64,000 bases of DNA from Macrobrachium rosenbergii (taxonomy: Eukaryota; Arthropoda; Malacostraca; Decapoda; Palaemonidae): positions 51,488,227 through 51,552,226 of the forward strand of contig NC_089781.1 in assembly GCF_040412425.1 (NCBI RefSeq), given 5' to 3'. Shown here piece by piece: positions 12,395 through 25,358 of the stretch (position 1 is its first letter; every line of letters begins with the position of its first letter). The notes beneath the pieces were generated by a model. That model did no database searches. It saw only the letters and a program-made list of their open reading frames with translations, and was not told the DNA's origin. The position numbers and the translations under genes were made by a program.

Positions 12395-14585
12395 GTGAAA
12401 TGACAGGAGTTACTGTGGTGACTTTCCCTTTTATCTAGGTATTACTGTGCTGTCTGACATCTTAAACCAGGTATCACTGTGCTGTCCATCACCTGTAACC
12501 AGGGATTACTTTGCTGTCTGTCCCTTTTACCCAGGTATTACTGTGGTGACTGTCCATTTTATTCAGGTATTACTATGCTGTCTGTCCCCTTTAACCAGGT
12601 ATTACTGTCCTGTCTGTCCCTGTTATCTAGGTATTTCTGTGCTGTCTGTCCCCTTTAACCAGGGATTACTGTGCTGTCTGTCCCCTTTCACCAGGTATTA
12701 CTGTCCTGTCTGTCCCTGTTATCTAGGTATTTCTGTGCTGTCTGTCCCCTTTAACCAGGGATTACTGTGCTGTCTGTCCCCTTTCACCAGGTATTACTGT
12801 AATGTCTGTCCAATTTAACTAGGTATTACTATCCTGTCTGTCCCTGTTATCCAGGTATTACTGTGCTGCTGTCCCCTTTAACTAGGGACTACTGTGTTGT
12901 CTGTCCCCATTAACCAGGTATTACTGTCCTGTCTGTCCCTGTTATCCAGGCATTAATGTGCTCTGTCCTTTTAACCAGGTATTACTGTCCTGTCTGTCCC
13001 TGTTATCCAGGCATTACTGTGCTCACCGTCCCTTTAACCAGGGATTACTGTGCTGTTTGTCCCCTTTAACCAGGTATTACTGTAATGTCTGTCCAGTTTA
13101 ACCAGGTATTACTGTTCTGTCTGTCCCTGTTATCCAGGTATTACTGTGCTGTCTGTCCCCTTTAACCAGGGATTACTGTGCTGTTTGTCCCCTTTAACCA
13201 GGTATTACTGTCCTGTCTGTCCCTGTTATCCAGGTATTACTGTGCTGTCTGTCCCCTTTAACCAGGTATTACTGTGCTGTCTGTCCCCTTTAACCAGGGA
13301 TTACTGTGCTGTCTGTCCCCTTTAACCAGGTATTACTGTAATGTCTGTCCCCTTTAACCAGGTATTACTGTCCTGTCTGTCCCTGTTATCCAGGCATTAC
13401 TGTGCTGTCTGTCCCCTTTAACCAGGGATTACTGTCCTGTCTGTTCCTGTTATCCAGGGATTACTGTGCTGTCTGTCCCCTTTAACCAGGTATTACTGTC
13501 CTGTCTGTCCCCTTTAACCAGGTATTACTGTTATGTCTGTCCCCTTTAACCAGGTATTACTGTGCTGTCTGTTCCTGTTATCCAGGTATTACTGTGCTGT
13601 CTGTCCCCTTTAACCAGGGATTACTGTGCTGTCTGTCCCTGTTATCCAGGAATTACTGTGGTGACTGTCCCTTTTATCCAATTATTACTGTGCTGTTTGT
13701 CCCCTTTAACCAGGGATTACTGTGCTGGCTATCCCTTTTATCTAGGTATTGCTGTCTTGACTGTCTCCTCAAACCAGATATTACTGTGCTGTTTGTCCCT
13801 TTAACCAGGGATTACTGTGCTATCTGCCCATGTTTATCTAAGGATTACTGTGGCGACTGACCCTTTTATCCAGGTAATACTGTGGTGACTGTCCCTTTTA
13901 TCCAGTTATTACTGTGCTGTCTGTCCCCTTTATTAAGGTATTAACGTGCTGGCTGATCATTTTATCTGTGTGTTACTGTGGTGACTGTCCCTTTTATCCA
14001 GCTATTACTTTGCTGTCTGCCACCTTTAACCAGGTATTGCTGTGCTGTCTGTCCCTTTTATCCAGGTATTACTGTCGCGAGTGTCACTTTTATCCAGACA
14101 TTACTGTTTTTATCTGGCATTACTGTGGTGACTGTCCCTTTTATCCAGGTATTGCTGTCATGACTGTCCCTTTTATCCAGTTACTGCTGTGCTGTCTGTC
14201 CCCTTTATTAAGGTATTAACGTGCTGGCTGACCATTTTATCTACTGTTACTGTGGTGACTGTCCCTTTTATCCAGGTATTACTGTGCTGTCTGCCACCAT
14301 TAACCAGGTATTGCTGTGCTGTCTGTCCCTTTTATCCAGGTATTACTGTTGCGAGTGTCACTTTTATCCAGATATTACTGTGCTATCTGTCCCTTTTATC
14401 CAGGTATTACTGTGCTGTCTGTCCCTCTTATCAAAGGTATTGCTGTTGTGACTGTCCCTTTTATCCAGGTATTGCTGTTGTGACTGTCCCTTTTATCCAG
14501 GTATTACTGCGCTGTCTGTCCCTTTTATCCAGGTATTACTGTGCTGTCTGTCCCTTTTACCCAGGCATTACTGTCGTGACTGAGG
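12395..14585. repeat. 32-bp minisatellite, about 68 units
   Basis: The unit is TATTACTGTGCTGTCTGTCC plus CCTTTAACCAGG. Subtypes differ mainly in the last third: CCCCTTTAACCAGG is common at 12.5-13.6 kb, and CCCTTTTATCCAGG and a GTGACTGTCC variant dominate from 13.65 kb. CCCTGTTATCCAGG units alternate with TTAACC units in places, which suggests a 64-bp higher-order repeat. Because 32 is not a multiple of 3, every frame is read in turn and the Cys/Leu-rich open frames across it are by-products. Confidence 0.95.
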
Positions 14586-15382
14586 GCCTGGCATTTTAGC
14601 ATTTGGTCAACAAAGTGAAATACGAGGTCATGGCGGCACAATGGAAAATGGATGACTCCTGCAAGAATGGGAAATTAATCCGGGCGAAGGGATAAGAGGA
14701 CCAACACACAACGCCTCTTGTCAGGGACACACCGGATGCAGTCCTAACACCTACTACACTTTGAACTCTGCTCCCTAACAGCTATTTCCCAAACCATGTG
14801 GCTGACTTCCGGTCCAGTATATTTCCTGTGGCAATTCCCTTAATAAACACCCTCCCCCATCATCAGTGCATCTACGAGGACCCATCTCTCTGACACAAGG
14901 TACAGTGCCAGGAATTCGAGTTTTGCCTGTCACGTAGTTCCTTTTTCTTTGCTCTTCCATATTCTGTGTTTCTAAAGCAATTCTCATACAGACCACCTGA
15001 CTTTGTTATTATTTGTGTTCATAAGTGAATTCAACAATGTTATACCCAAGGATCCGTTGGCACCATCAGTGCATCCCTGAACCCTTAATTGTGCTAATTT
15101 CGTCAGTTAATCGCATGCATTCTCCATTGCAGATGGAGTTTTCTCACTGTGGATCCTTCTGTTTCGATTGCGCTTTCACTGCCGTGGTAAAACCACTGCA
15201 GTTTGATTCACGGTGCCCTTGAAGTGAAATCCCTGGCAACCAGTTATCATCTGTTCACCTTAGTTTGGTGCTCTGACAGGATCCGTTTACCTGTCCTAAT
15301 TATTCCCATCTGATTTGTGTTATTGTAAATATATGTGATTCTAGTTATCCTAAGGGTTTATCTAAAATTCCCCTCTCTGAAT
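14586..15382. other. No recognisable feature
   Basis: Mixed-composition sequence between the minisatellite and the LINE 3' end. No frame above about 75 codons, no repeat and no domain was recognised. Confidence 0.5.
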
Positions 15383-15572
15383 TGATTGATTATGAAATTT
15401 AAGTCTTGAAGACCAAGCGCCGGAACCCATCATACTGTACTAGTAAAATTCAGTGTTAAAATATGAATGATATTAGATAAAAACCATAAAAAATAAACAT
15501 TAAAATTTTATATTTAAAATATATACTTAATATGTAAAATAAATATGACAAATCTTTAATAAATATACTAAA

Positions 15573-16165
15573 TTATATCTCATTAAAAAGATCAGATTCT
15601 CTCGGATAACCCAGAAGGATATCTACCTCAACATCATCATTTAAAATTTCTAAAACAGTCTTCCCTGCTAGTAAGTACCTTGTTCTAAGGCGATTAAGCA
15701 TAGGACAGTGCACCAGCATGTGCTCAACGGATAGCTGATCACCACAGTGAGCACAAACTGCGGCACTGGCTCCCTCTAAAATATAACTATGGGTGAAGCA
15801 GGTATGGCCACTCCTGAGCCGTGTTAGGATGATGTCGAATCTTCTGTTATGATTAAAACCCGAACTCCAAAAATCGACACTTTCTCTAATATTTCTGTAC
15901 TTCCTATTTGTGGATAAAATGGAGGAAGTCCACCTCTGCTGCCATTTCTTACGAATATATCCCCTAATGACTGTATGCATATCCAAATGTGGCACCTTAT
16001 TAGTTAAGAAATCACATATCGCATCATCCTTTACGTTACTATCAGCCAGTTCGTTCCCTTCTAGACCAGTGTGCCCAGGAATTCAACAAAACTTATCTTA
16101 TTTGTGGAGAACAGAAAGATAAAAAAGCCATTCCTGAGCCTTCTGAATTCTAAAACACTCCTTCA
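15573..16165 (-). pseudogene. L1 ORF2 C-terminus: RNase H remnant and zinc motif
   Basis: The minus strand encodes the end of an RNase H domain (GHTGLEGNELAD, near 16040-16075) and then a tail with CAHCGDQLSVEHMLVHC (near 15708-15758), a CCHC-type motif common at the end of I-clade ORF2. The N-terminal part of RNase H with the first catalytic Asp is absent: the RT C-terminus joins this segment near 16165, which implies an internal deletion. Confidence 0.75.
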
Positions 16166-17240
16166 GTCATTATATATATTACTGTGGATTTAAATTTCTT
16201 AAATATTTAGTGATCTCTTCACTTTCACTTTTAAGTGAGCTTTTCATCAAAGACCATTCCTAAAAATTTTACTTGAGTAGAGTAAGGTAAAATAATTCAA
16301 TTTAAGGTAAGAGTTGGAATGGTTTCTTTAGTTCGACGTCTGCAGAACCGAACAGCGACAGTTTTTGATTCAGAATATTGAGATCCTTGCTCATTAGCCC
16401 ACTTGCTTACTTTATCGATGAACCTGCTAGTAGATACTGCATCATATCCTGTGCAGTACAGAGCCAAATCGTCTACAAATAAAGACCCTTTTGCTGGTGG
16501 AGATATCTTTTCTAATACTTCATTAATGGCAATAGCAAAGAGGGTGACACTAAGGACACTACCCGGAGAAACTTCCTCTTCTTATAAGAAAGGTCGTGAT
16601 ACATGATTCCTAACTCTTACGTTTATATATCTTTCTGATAAAAACGGATTTATAAATCTGATCATTTTCCCTTTAATTCCCATCTTATACACCTTGTTTA
16701 TAATACCAAAACGCCATGTGGTGTCATATGCCTTTTTCAAGTCAAAGAAAACTCCTATTGTTTGGCTCTGTTTAGCAAAGCCTTGTTGTGTTTGGTTTGA
16801 GAGCCTGAGCAAGGGATCTGAAGTGGATTTAGTTTTCCTAAAGCCAAACTGAAATGGAGAAAGCAATTTATTTGTTTCTAAGTTCCATACAAGTCTGGTG
16901 TTAATCATCTTTTCCATCAGCTTACAAACACAATTGGTGAGAGCTATTGGTCTGTAGCTGCTAGGTAAAGCAGGATCCTTGTTTGGTTTCTTCAGAGGGA
17001 AGATTAATGATAATTTCCAGCTCTTAAGAATAATACCAGATTCCCAGATTTCATTTATTATATCTAAAAAAATTTCTTTGACTTTTCTGGGAGATGTTTC
17101 AGCATTTCATAGAATATTTTATCTTCACCAGGGGCTGATGGACTGGTATTCTGCAAAGCAACTTTGAGTTCCTGCAGTGTAAATTTTGCATTATATGGTT
17201 CAAAATTATTTTCACTTAAATCAAGAGAAATCTGGGTATT
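16166..17240 (-). pseudogene. L1 reverse transcriptase
   Basis: The minus strand shows SYRPIALTNCVCKLMEK (near 16900-16955), FGFRKTKST (near 16840), FFDLKKAYDT (near 16735) and the catalytic FVDDLALYC, with FVDD at 16468-16479. These are the RT motifs of the I/Jockey/CR1 groups; they copy element RNA at a nicked target. Stops and shifts break the frame near 16580 and downstream. Confidence 0.85.
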
Positions 17241-17241
17241 T

Positions 17242-18105
17242 CTAATGTCTTGGAATTCTCGATATTCTCGATAAATCTTCTAATTTTTCTGCGATCTGCT
17301 CTGGTTGGGTGATTAGGTCACCATTTATCTTAAGGGTAGGCAGAGGTTCAGGGACAAACTTGCCATTTAGTTTTTTAATTTTCTTCCAAATAATTTTGGA
17401 TGGTATTTTTGAGCTAATGCCATTAATGTAGTACATCCATGAGTCTCTTTTGGCTTTTTTAAAATATTTATTTTGCTTGGCCATAGCATGTTCGTAAATA
17501 ACTTTGGCTTGGGCAATTCCACTCCTCTTATACTTTTTGTAGCATTTTCTAGTGATTTTTCTCATACTACTGCAGGTTTTGTTCCACCAAGGAACTGCTG
17601 GTCTAGAGGGCTTCCCTTTTGTTGTTGGAATAGAGGTAATTGCTCCAGCCTGCTTCAGCCGAAAAATATTGGAGTAGATGTTATGGTAAGTCATGGCTCC
17701 ATTATTAAGTATAGTGATATTATGACCATCCATAATATCCTCCAACATCCTACCCTTGGCATCTGTCGCGTTCCCACCTCATATGGGGTTGAGAGCATTA
17801 AAATCACCAAGGAGGAGGAAAGGAGTATGAAGTTGACTGATCAGTAAATGAATATCATTGTAAGTGAAATCCAAATCAGGAGGAAGATAGATGGAGCAAA
17901 CTGTAATTTGCTTGTCTAAAATGAAAGTTACTGCTACAGCTTGGAGATGAGTATTAATTGATAGCAAGGAGAGTTGCAACGACTTATGCACAATAATTGC
18001 TGCACCTCCCTTAGCTCTATCTCCGATTGGTGGTGGAGAATTATATATGCTGTAATTTAACCCAGGATTATATTGTGTGCTTCCAAGCTTAGTTTCCTCC
18101 CACTT
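17242..18105 (-). pseudogene. L1 endonuclease and linker
   Basis: The minus strand encodes an APE-type endonuclease with GGAAIIVHKS (near 17980-18010), ITVCSIYLPP (near 17900) and LLLGDFNA (near 17795-17815), followed by a linker with PAVPWWNKTC (near 17580-17605). The first part, which should hold the catalytic Asn and Glu, is missing; the frame joins ORF1 sequence near 18105. Confidence 0.82.
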
Positions 18106-18830
18106 TTTTCTGAGGAAACCTGCAAAATCTATAGTAGTTATAATTTTCCTCCTTGGCTGAATCTACCAGCCACATAGGAGGTTCATGAGTCCCTACTTCT
18201 GCATTCTGCTTTCTCTCTGGTTTATCCTGAACCCATTTAGATAGCACATAAACGTCCATGTCTTTGGGAACTTTGTCTGTTAAGGCTCCTCGTACTGTAG
18301 CTTGACCTATTTGTGTGGCACTAGCCTTTAGGGCCTCATCATGGCTACTAAAAGTAACCCACGCTTCCCATTTAAATTCAATATCAATAAAGTTCATCCT
18401 GATTTCTACATCAGTTCCAAATGATTTCAGAGCTGTCGAGATCATTTCATAATCACAACAGACTGGTAAGTCTTCGATATGGAGCATTCTCAAATTTTTC
18501 ACACAACCTGGCTGTGTTGAAGATTTAGTTTTGGATGAAGATTTCTTAGAGAAGTCCGTGTCCTTGCCTGAAGTTGTCATTAATGAAGCATGGCTAGGGG
18601 GTCCAGGGGAGGGGAAGTCAGGAGGGGGATCAGTATATTTGTTACTGCTGCTTTATGTCAATTTATTTTTCGAGAAGTCATCAATATTTGGAGAATTTTC
18701 AATCTCCAAGGTGGGTGCAGAGGTCATCATCTGCGCCAGAACAGCACCTTCAGAGGGTCCAGGGGTACTCGAATCCTTATAGATGCTAGGCGTAAAGATT
18801 TGAGAGGGGTAAAAAAAAAAAATAATAAAA
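18089..18830 (-). pseudogene. L1 ORF1 (partial)
   Basis: A 163-codon frame (18089-18580) in the ORF1 position. The middle has an alternating hydrophobic pattern around EAWVTFSSHDEA that could be an RRM-like fold. Upstream, Pro/Ser-rich coding sequence continues to about 18780 across one stop, so the ATG at 18580 is probably not the original start. The C-terminus, where zinc knuckles would be expected, has been removed by the deletion that joins it to the endonuclease. Confidence 0.65.
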
Positions 18831-19420
18831 CTGAAAACCTTGAAAAGATATTATCAGCCTTTCATGTGGTTTATTCTTCCATGAATGGCACAAGGAAGAA
18901 CCAACTCCCAAATGTCCGCGTCCCTACCCTTACCCCACAGGGGATGGCACAACATGATTAGAGTGGCCAAAGTGTAAGCCAAACTCGCTTGCTAGGACTG
19001 AGAGTATTACAAGAATACACTCATCCGCACCCTAATCATGTTATGGCCAAACTGGATAGAATACCGAGAGTCCTATCCCCAGAACCAGACACCCTTGGAG
19101 TCCGTGGTCCAGCCCTAAGGAATAGTTCCGCCTTTGAGGTATCAATCTGATAACTCCCAGGTCTGAACATCATTGTGCAGTTGATGGTCCTACCATAGTT
19201 CCCACTATTTAGCTTCGGATATAAACCCAGTCCCAGCCATGATATCTTTTCCTATTTATCAAGTCCAATAAATTTTACAAAAGGTGGAAAATTCCACAAA
19301 ATTAATCCAAAGAAATATATAATAATACATGAGACTCTTGGACTCAAACCCGGGAACAAATTCATGGGGTTCAAGAGCCCCCTCATCACGTCAAGGTGGT
19401 TCCACATGGAGGGGGATTAC
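18831..19420 (-). other. L1 5' untranslated region (probable)
   Basis: GC-balanced sequence upstream of ORF1 with no long frame. A (T)n run separates it from ORF1 on the minus strand. Assignment rests on position and on the change to low-complexity TC sequence at 19437; no second copy is present in the window to confirm the edge. Confidence 0.5.
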
Positions 19421-19436
19421 ATAAGAGTCAGTAAAT

Positions 19437-21565
19437 TCTCTCTCTATCTCTCTCTGTTGTTAGGAGAATATTCTAGCGTAGACTGTATTCATACAGATCT
19501 CAATTACTTTAATTATATAATAGCCTAAATGACTAAATTTGAGTTGACAATGGTATGGTAAGCAGATAGTTCTTTATTCTTTTAAGTTTATTCTGCAGTG
19601 TTAGCTAACCATGTGAAAAGTTTCCGAAGACACAACAAGAACCATAACAACAACAACAAAAACAAGATTAACCACAACATCAAAAAACCTTAATAAAATG
19701 GCTGAATATAAGGCAGGCCTATGATCCAAACGTCGTAAGCTGCGTCAACTGACAAAAAGACATTGAACTAGGTCTACATCATTTTTTACGATCCTGTTAT
19801 TTCGAAATGAAATAATGTCCTTAAGAAAATTCTCAGCAAATTATATCCAGTAGGACTCGTATAGCCTATCATACTGTAACTTTTACTAAACATAGGCGTA
19901 CTCTGGTTTTGTAGAGCGCAGGCACTGCTTGTCATCCCACGGAATGTGTACACGATTTCAGTGAAATCAATGTATGACTATCAAAATGTCAAATATCCTG
20001 AAATCAATATGAAATATCATTCTGCATAGCTCTACGATAGCCTTTGTGTTTAAATTTTGAATGGTTGAACATGCTTGACAATATCAGACAGTAATCACCA
20101 TTGCCCTGTAATTCTAGTGCCCCGATTCGAATGCAGACATTCCTTGTGTCACTTCCGTAGTAGTCAGATGAGCCTCATTTACGATAAACTACATTGCAGC
20201 ATCGCGGAACGCTGCTGAAATCATTCATATTTTCCTATTTTTTTTTTACCATCTTTAGGGAGATGCATATTATGATTTTATTTCAGGAGATAATGTAACG
20301 TTGCCTTTTGATAATCTGCAGAACTTATTTTAGTTCAGTAAAACAGTCATTGCTAAATTAATGAAGATGAACAGAACCACAGATTAAGTAACTTTCCTAA
20401 ACCATTGCCAACCAATCAGCTTCAAGGAAGGCGGGGCTTAGCTGCAAAGAGCCATGGATTTTGCTATAACCATTTCTGTTACTTGGTTACGGGTTGCCCT
20501 AGAGCAAGAGCCCGTTCCTGCACAAGGCTGGCTTGATCTAAAACAGATGAATGAGGCACTCGCTAATGGATATTATGTGGGCAATAAGTATCCTGGTAGC
20601 CGATCTAGATAACATTCGGTTTAAAGGAAATAAAAATTATTATCGTTTTGTCGTTTCTTATTCTTTTTAAGAACTATGTTTTTAAGTTTTTCTTTTGACT
20701 TGGGCTAGACATTTTTTTTTTTCGGTCTGAAGAGGGTTTTATCTTAGCAATCAAAATTTGTAGGTCTATATGTTTTACGTATAAAGCATTAAAAAACAAA
20801 ACTTTCATTACACTTTGTTTTATCATAGTCAAAATATAGGATACTAAATATTAACCAATAAATGTTTGTCTAGGTCTGTTGATCCTTTCCTGATCTGTGA
20901 AGACAAGGTTTCATATGATATGCATTATGATTTTTGCTAATAAGTATTTGAGTGCTATTAGATTTTCATAATCAATGATGTATTCTTTTACAGGACTTAT
21001 GCAAATATATAATTGATCATTAGAGTACTGAATGGTATTGCGAGCCCATTCAACACTTGAGATTCTATTCCTGACAGTGAGGTAAACCAGGAAAACAAAA
21101 ATAATGTATTTCCACAGATAATTACCATTAATGATGATTGGTGTATAATACTGATAGTGAATAAGAAGTCGATCTGAAACGTATCATTAAAGAATTTCAT
21201 GCAGTGAAAAAGAAAAATTAGAAGTAAAACTTCAATAAATGCTTTGAATACATTACAGAACAACAACATCAAAAGATAAGTCAGTAGATCTTTCTGAACG
21301 TAATTAAAGAACTACAGTAAACTGTTCTTCCCATATTTTCAACAAAAGTGTCTCTAGTCAGTTTCAGTTCACAAATGCTCTTCACATCCTGATATTCAGT
21401 GTAACCCATAGAGGGTGAATATATGGAGATGCTATCTGTATAGAAGTACTATGTAGTTCAGTGGTCTTCCACCAGGGCGGCGCTGCAGAGCCTTGCGACC
21501 ATATTTAAAGGTATGGTAACTACGCAAACTGAACAGGGCTTAGTACAATTGTAAATTTTTATCCT
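19437..21565. other. No recognisable feature
   Basis: AT-rich sequence with a short (TC)n run at 19437-19457. The longest open frame is 91 codons on the minus strand (20997-21272), very hydrophobic and Phe/Leu-rich. It has no family resemblance that I can name and is probably chance. Confidence 0.5.
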
Positions 21566-21569
21566 GAAT

Positions 21570-22062
21570 TTTAATGAGCAAGTGCTTAGTGAATGTTTAG
21601 TGTGTTTTTAGTGAGTGTTTAGAGTTTAGGGAATGTTAGTGTTTAGTGAAGGTTTATTGTGTGTTTAGTGAGTGTTTAGGGTTAGTGAATGTTTTGTGAA
21701 TGTTTAAAGTGTAAGTATTCACTGAATATTTAGTGAGTGTTTAGGGTTTAGTGAATATTTAGTGTGTAAGTTTTTATTCAGTGTTTAGTGTTTTAGTGAA
21801 TGTTAGTGTTTAGTGAATGTTTAGTGTTTAAGTTTTCAGTGAATGTTTAATGTGTATGCATTCAATGAATGTTTAGTGAGTGTTTAGGGTGTAATGAATG
21901 TTAGTGTTTAGTGAATGTTTAGGGTGCTGTGAATGTCAGTGTGTAGTGAATGTTTAGTGTGTAAGTATTCAGTGAATGTTTAGTAAGTGTGCAGGGTTTG
22001 GTGAATGTTTTGTGAATGTTAGTGTTTAGTGAATGTTTAGTGTGTAAGTGTTTAGTGAGTGT
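21570..22062. repeat. Degenerate TTTAGTGA(A/G)TG array 1
   Basis: Tandem degenerate units built from GTGTTTAGTGA and ATGTTTAGTGA, about 490 bases, G/T-rich on the plus strand. The same unit forms a second array at 25484-25995 in the same orientation. Confidence 0.9.
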
Positions 22063-22419
22063 TTAACCCAATAACCGTTTTTGCTATGGGAAGCAGCTTT
22101 GGTGACCCCACTGTCAGCTATGAGTGCGGTCAGCAAAAATTTACGCTACCCAGACTGTCACCAAAAAGTAAAAAAAACGTAACATGGCAACTACTCCCCC
22201 TGCCGCGCTATCTTTTGAGCGCTGGGGGGGGGGCTACATTTGCTTTTTTTTATCAGTTTCCGTATCTTACTCCATATAGTTTAACCCATATAAGATTATT
22301 AACGTATATACGGCCGTTTCCCTTTCACCACTGTCACGTATTTATACGTCTGCTCTTTCCAGCCATGATGATAACAGCAATTTTTCCCTTGGCTATAGGA
22401 TTATCAGCGTGGTGACATT
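22063..22419. other. Unassigned stretch between array 1 and repeat copy C
   Basis: Contains a run of G (22225-22232), short palindromes such as CGTATATACG and CGTATTTATACG, and a 118-codon open frame that crosses them without a recognisable domain. Confidence 0.4.
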
Positions 22420-22565
22420 TGGAAAATAACATTCTCTTAGGACCGACAGGCGTGCATTGTTTCATGTATGGAAGTTTATTTGTTGTATATGAAACTCTTT
22501 CTTTTTGACGTGCTAGTATTTATAAATAACAGGTTACAACAATTAGTCATTCGAATTATAGTTGT
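22420..22565. repeat. Interspersed repeat family R, copy C (partial)
   Basis: Aligns to 680-822 of copy A and 24520-24660 of copy B, ending at the same TTCGAATTATA seed. Unlike A and B it has no TA expansion there. Confidence 0.75.
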
Positions 22566-22775
22566 TACTAATCATCAGATTTTCATTTGACAGGCCATAA
22601 AATGGTAGCCTATATATTCGAGCTGTTTCCAAAAGATTTTGCATTTCATAGTCTGTATAATCCAATCTTTGGGCTAAACCTAGGCTCCTGTTATGAATTC
22701 TACATCATCCATGATGCATGTCTGTTTTCTAAATAAAAATATTAAATAAAAGTAAACTGTATAGAATTTCTGAGT

Positions 22776-22824
22776 CATATATACATACATACATTCATTC
22801 ATACATACATACATACATACATAC

Positions 22825-22900
<76 letters not shown>
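22776..22900. repeat. (ATAC)n-(TA)n microsatellite
   Basis: About 50 bases of ATAC/ATTC tetramers followed by about 72 bases of TA. Confidence 0.95.
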
Positions 22901-22901
<1 letters not shown>

Positions 22902-23878
22902 TATATCAAAGGCATATTCAGGTATCCTTGGAAGGTAATGATCAGTTGTTGTTTTCATATCTCCTTCCCTTCCTTCCACCTGCATCGAGTTTGGTGGGTG
23001 GAACCACTCGAACATTAGTTTGAGAATGATGCCTTGGATTATCCCCAGTCCTTTTGACTGAATCCAATTCCTTGTTTCATGGACAATGGCGGATTTAGTG
23101 ATCTCCCTTTTGTACAGGCAAGTTAAACGACTTTTACTTTCCCCATGAATTTTGACTGTCGACAAGGGAATTCCTTTCAAAAGGGCTCATTATAATTCCA
23201 GACCCTAATATCAAGCCCATCAAATTCGCCGCGGGTGTGAGGTAACTAGAGCTGTAAACAACAGCCGATCATTTCAGTCAATACCACCTGCGTTCGCTAC
23301 CTTACAAATTTCTATAATCACCAGTTATCAGTTTCATAGTCAAACCAAAATGACCACGAACATGTAGTACGTTTTAGACGTTGTCACTTTTCCCAGATTT
23401 GATTCATAAAACGACCAAAGTTTGGATATCAGGCAGATATGGCAGGTACATCGCCACGCCTTTCCATACTAACCGTGAAGACGTAAAATGAATTGAAATC
23501 TGAAGAATTGAAGTCATACATTAAACTGCTTTGAACAAAAGTAGGGTGAGGATGATCTAGTTTCTAATCACCTAAATAAATTATACTAATGCCCAATATC
23601 TAGGCCAGACTCACTGATGAAAATAAATGCTACAACACGAAATAAAAAAAAAATACTATTATTGACTGCTCCAGTGATGGCAGATTTGTAAATTAACTCG
23701 GCCTTGTCCCGGAACGGCCTCTTTCTTCTGGACAGCCCCGGGGAGGGATAATTAGGATTTTATGACTGGATTAAAGAACCCCGAACTGAGGAATGCAGAT
23801 TAACTGTAGTCGGATTATAAGTCAGCAAGAAGTTTGGAAACGTTGCTAATGACACCCATATTGTGCACTATAAACCTA
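22901..23878. other. No recognisable gene
   Basis: A minus-strand open frame of about 90 codons (22915-23180) precedes the microsatellite. It has one Trp-rich stretch and no domain I can name. The remainder is AT-rich with nothing recognisable. Confidence 0.4.
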
Positions 23879-24111
<233 letters not shown>

Positions 24112-24273
24112 CATCATGTTGTCTCTGTTCATTGATGCATATGCTAATTGTTCTTTTTATAGTTCTTACAATTCTCGAACGTTATGAATTATCAATGACA
24201 AAATTGTTAGGTTTGAATTACTGTACATGACATCCAGTGTTCAAAGGAGGGTAAGAACAATACAAAGAAAACA

Positions 24274-24279
<6 letters not shown>

Positions 24280-24327
<48 letters not shown>
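24280..24327. repeat. (TC)n microsatellite
   Basis: Perfect TC run inside copy B. Confidence 0.95.
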
Positions 24328-24329
<2 letters not shown>

Positions 24330-24655
24330 ATCATCAGGTTGTAAAGATTTTTCATCGATGTAATGAAACTACCACTGTTGTACGAAAGAAATTTTGGCAA
24401 CCCGTTCACAATCATCAAATACAGGCCTCACTTTACTGTCTTTACCTTGTTAGCCCTCTATTGTCGTTTTCAGCATTCTCACTGCCGGATGAATTTTCAG
24501 CATTGTCTCTTGTGCAACAATTTTGTACTTAACTTTCATTTAGATTATGGTCTTTGTGTATTGTTTCATGTTTGAAAGTTTGTTCGTTCTGGATCTAACC
24601 CTGTGACCTGTGACGTTCCAGAATTTATTCATAAGTAATGACAATTAGTTATTCG

Positions 24656-24764
<109 letters not shown>

Positions 24765-25358
24765 TATGTATATAGCGACATAAGATAATATACACAGCTT
24801 CTGGAGTAATTTTTATGAAATGCTAATGTTAAAGTAATGAAATAAATTACAGTTATTGCCAACTTTAACAATTTAGAATAAAAAATCAACAAAACATCTT
24901 TCGGTCGTTATTCAGAATGAAGCGCATCTGGAGTTCAGTCACATGCACTGAACATATCGTATAATAATAAAACAGTCAAGTGAGCACATTTTTCGTATTT
25001 CAGTTGGAATAATGTCAATAAACTACTGTACAATTACTTATCGTTTTTAATTTGCGCTAGAGCTGGAAAAGAAAAACAGAGAAATTGGATTAGATAGGAT
25101 TATAGCCCTTCTACCCCATGCGTCGAAAATTCCGTGTGAGAGAACGAACCAGCTCAGCAAAGTGTTGTCTCGTTACATAGCGATGCCACCAAGTGACTGG
25201 CGAATTCCCGCATTAGATATAGAAAATCAGGAAAATTAGGATAAAGGGGGTTCGGGAGGAAGTGTTTTTGTTTGGATATGGTCAACAAGACTTCCTGGGA
25301 CCTAGGGAAAATATATTTTAGTGGATTAACCTTGAAAGGAAGGCAGGAAAAATCGATC

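Larger units (their letters stand above)
15383..19420 (-). mobile_element. I/Nimb-type non-LTR retrotransposon (LINE) L1
   Basis: On the minus strand the order is a 5' untranslated region (about 18830-19420), ORF1, endonuclease, reverse transcriptase, RNase H remnant and a C-terminal zinc motif. The 3' end is a short (ATTG/CAAT) repeat at 15383-15391. A GDFN endonuclease motif, an FVDD polymerase motif and a partial RNase H together point to the I superclade. The Nimb assignment is a judgement from motif style. The copy is internally deleted in at least two places. The 5' boundary is approximate. Confidence 0.85.

Noticed and set aside
12395..14585. CRISPR-like array of 32-bp repeats
   Set aside because: Repeats are directly tandem with no unique spacers, and the genome is eukaryotic; it is a minisatellite.
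12447..14599. Cys/Leu-rich open frames up to 136 codons in the minisatellite
   Set aside because: The 32-bp unit shifts frame each repeat, and the frames are by-products of the array.
21570..22062. Interstitial telomere repeat
   Set aside because: TTTAGGG-like words appear, but the dominant unit is TTTAGTGA(A/G)TG and not the arthropod TTAGG.
22680..23180. 166-codon minus-strand frame as a gene
   Set aside because: Nearly half is microsatellite translation, and the rest has no recognisable domain.
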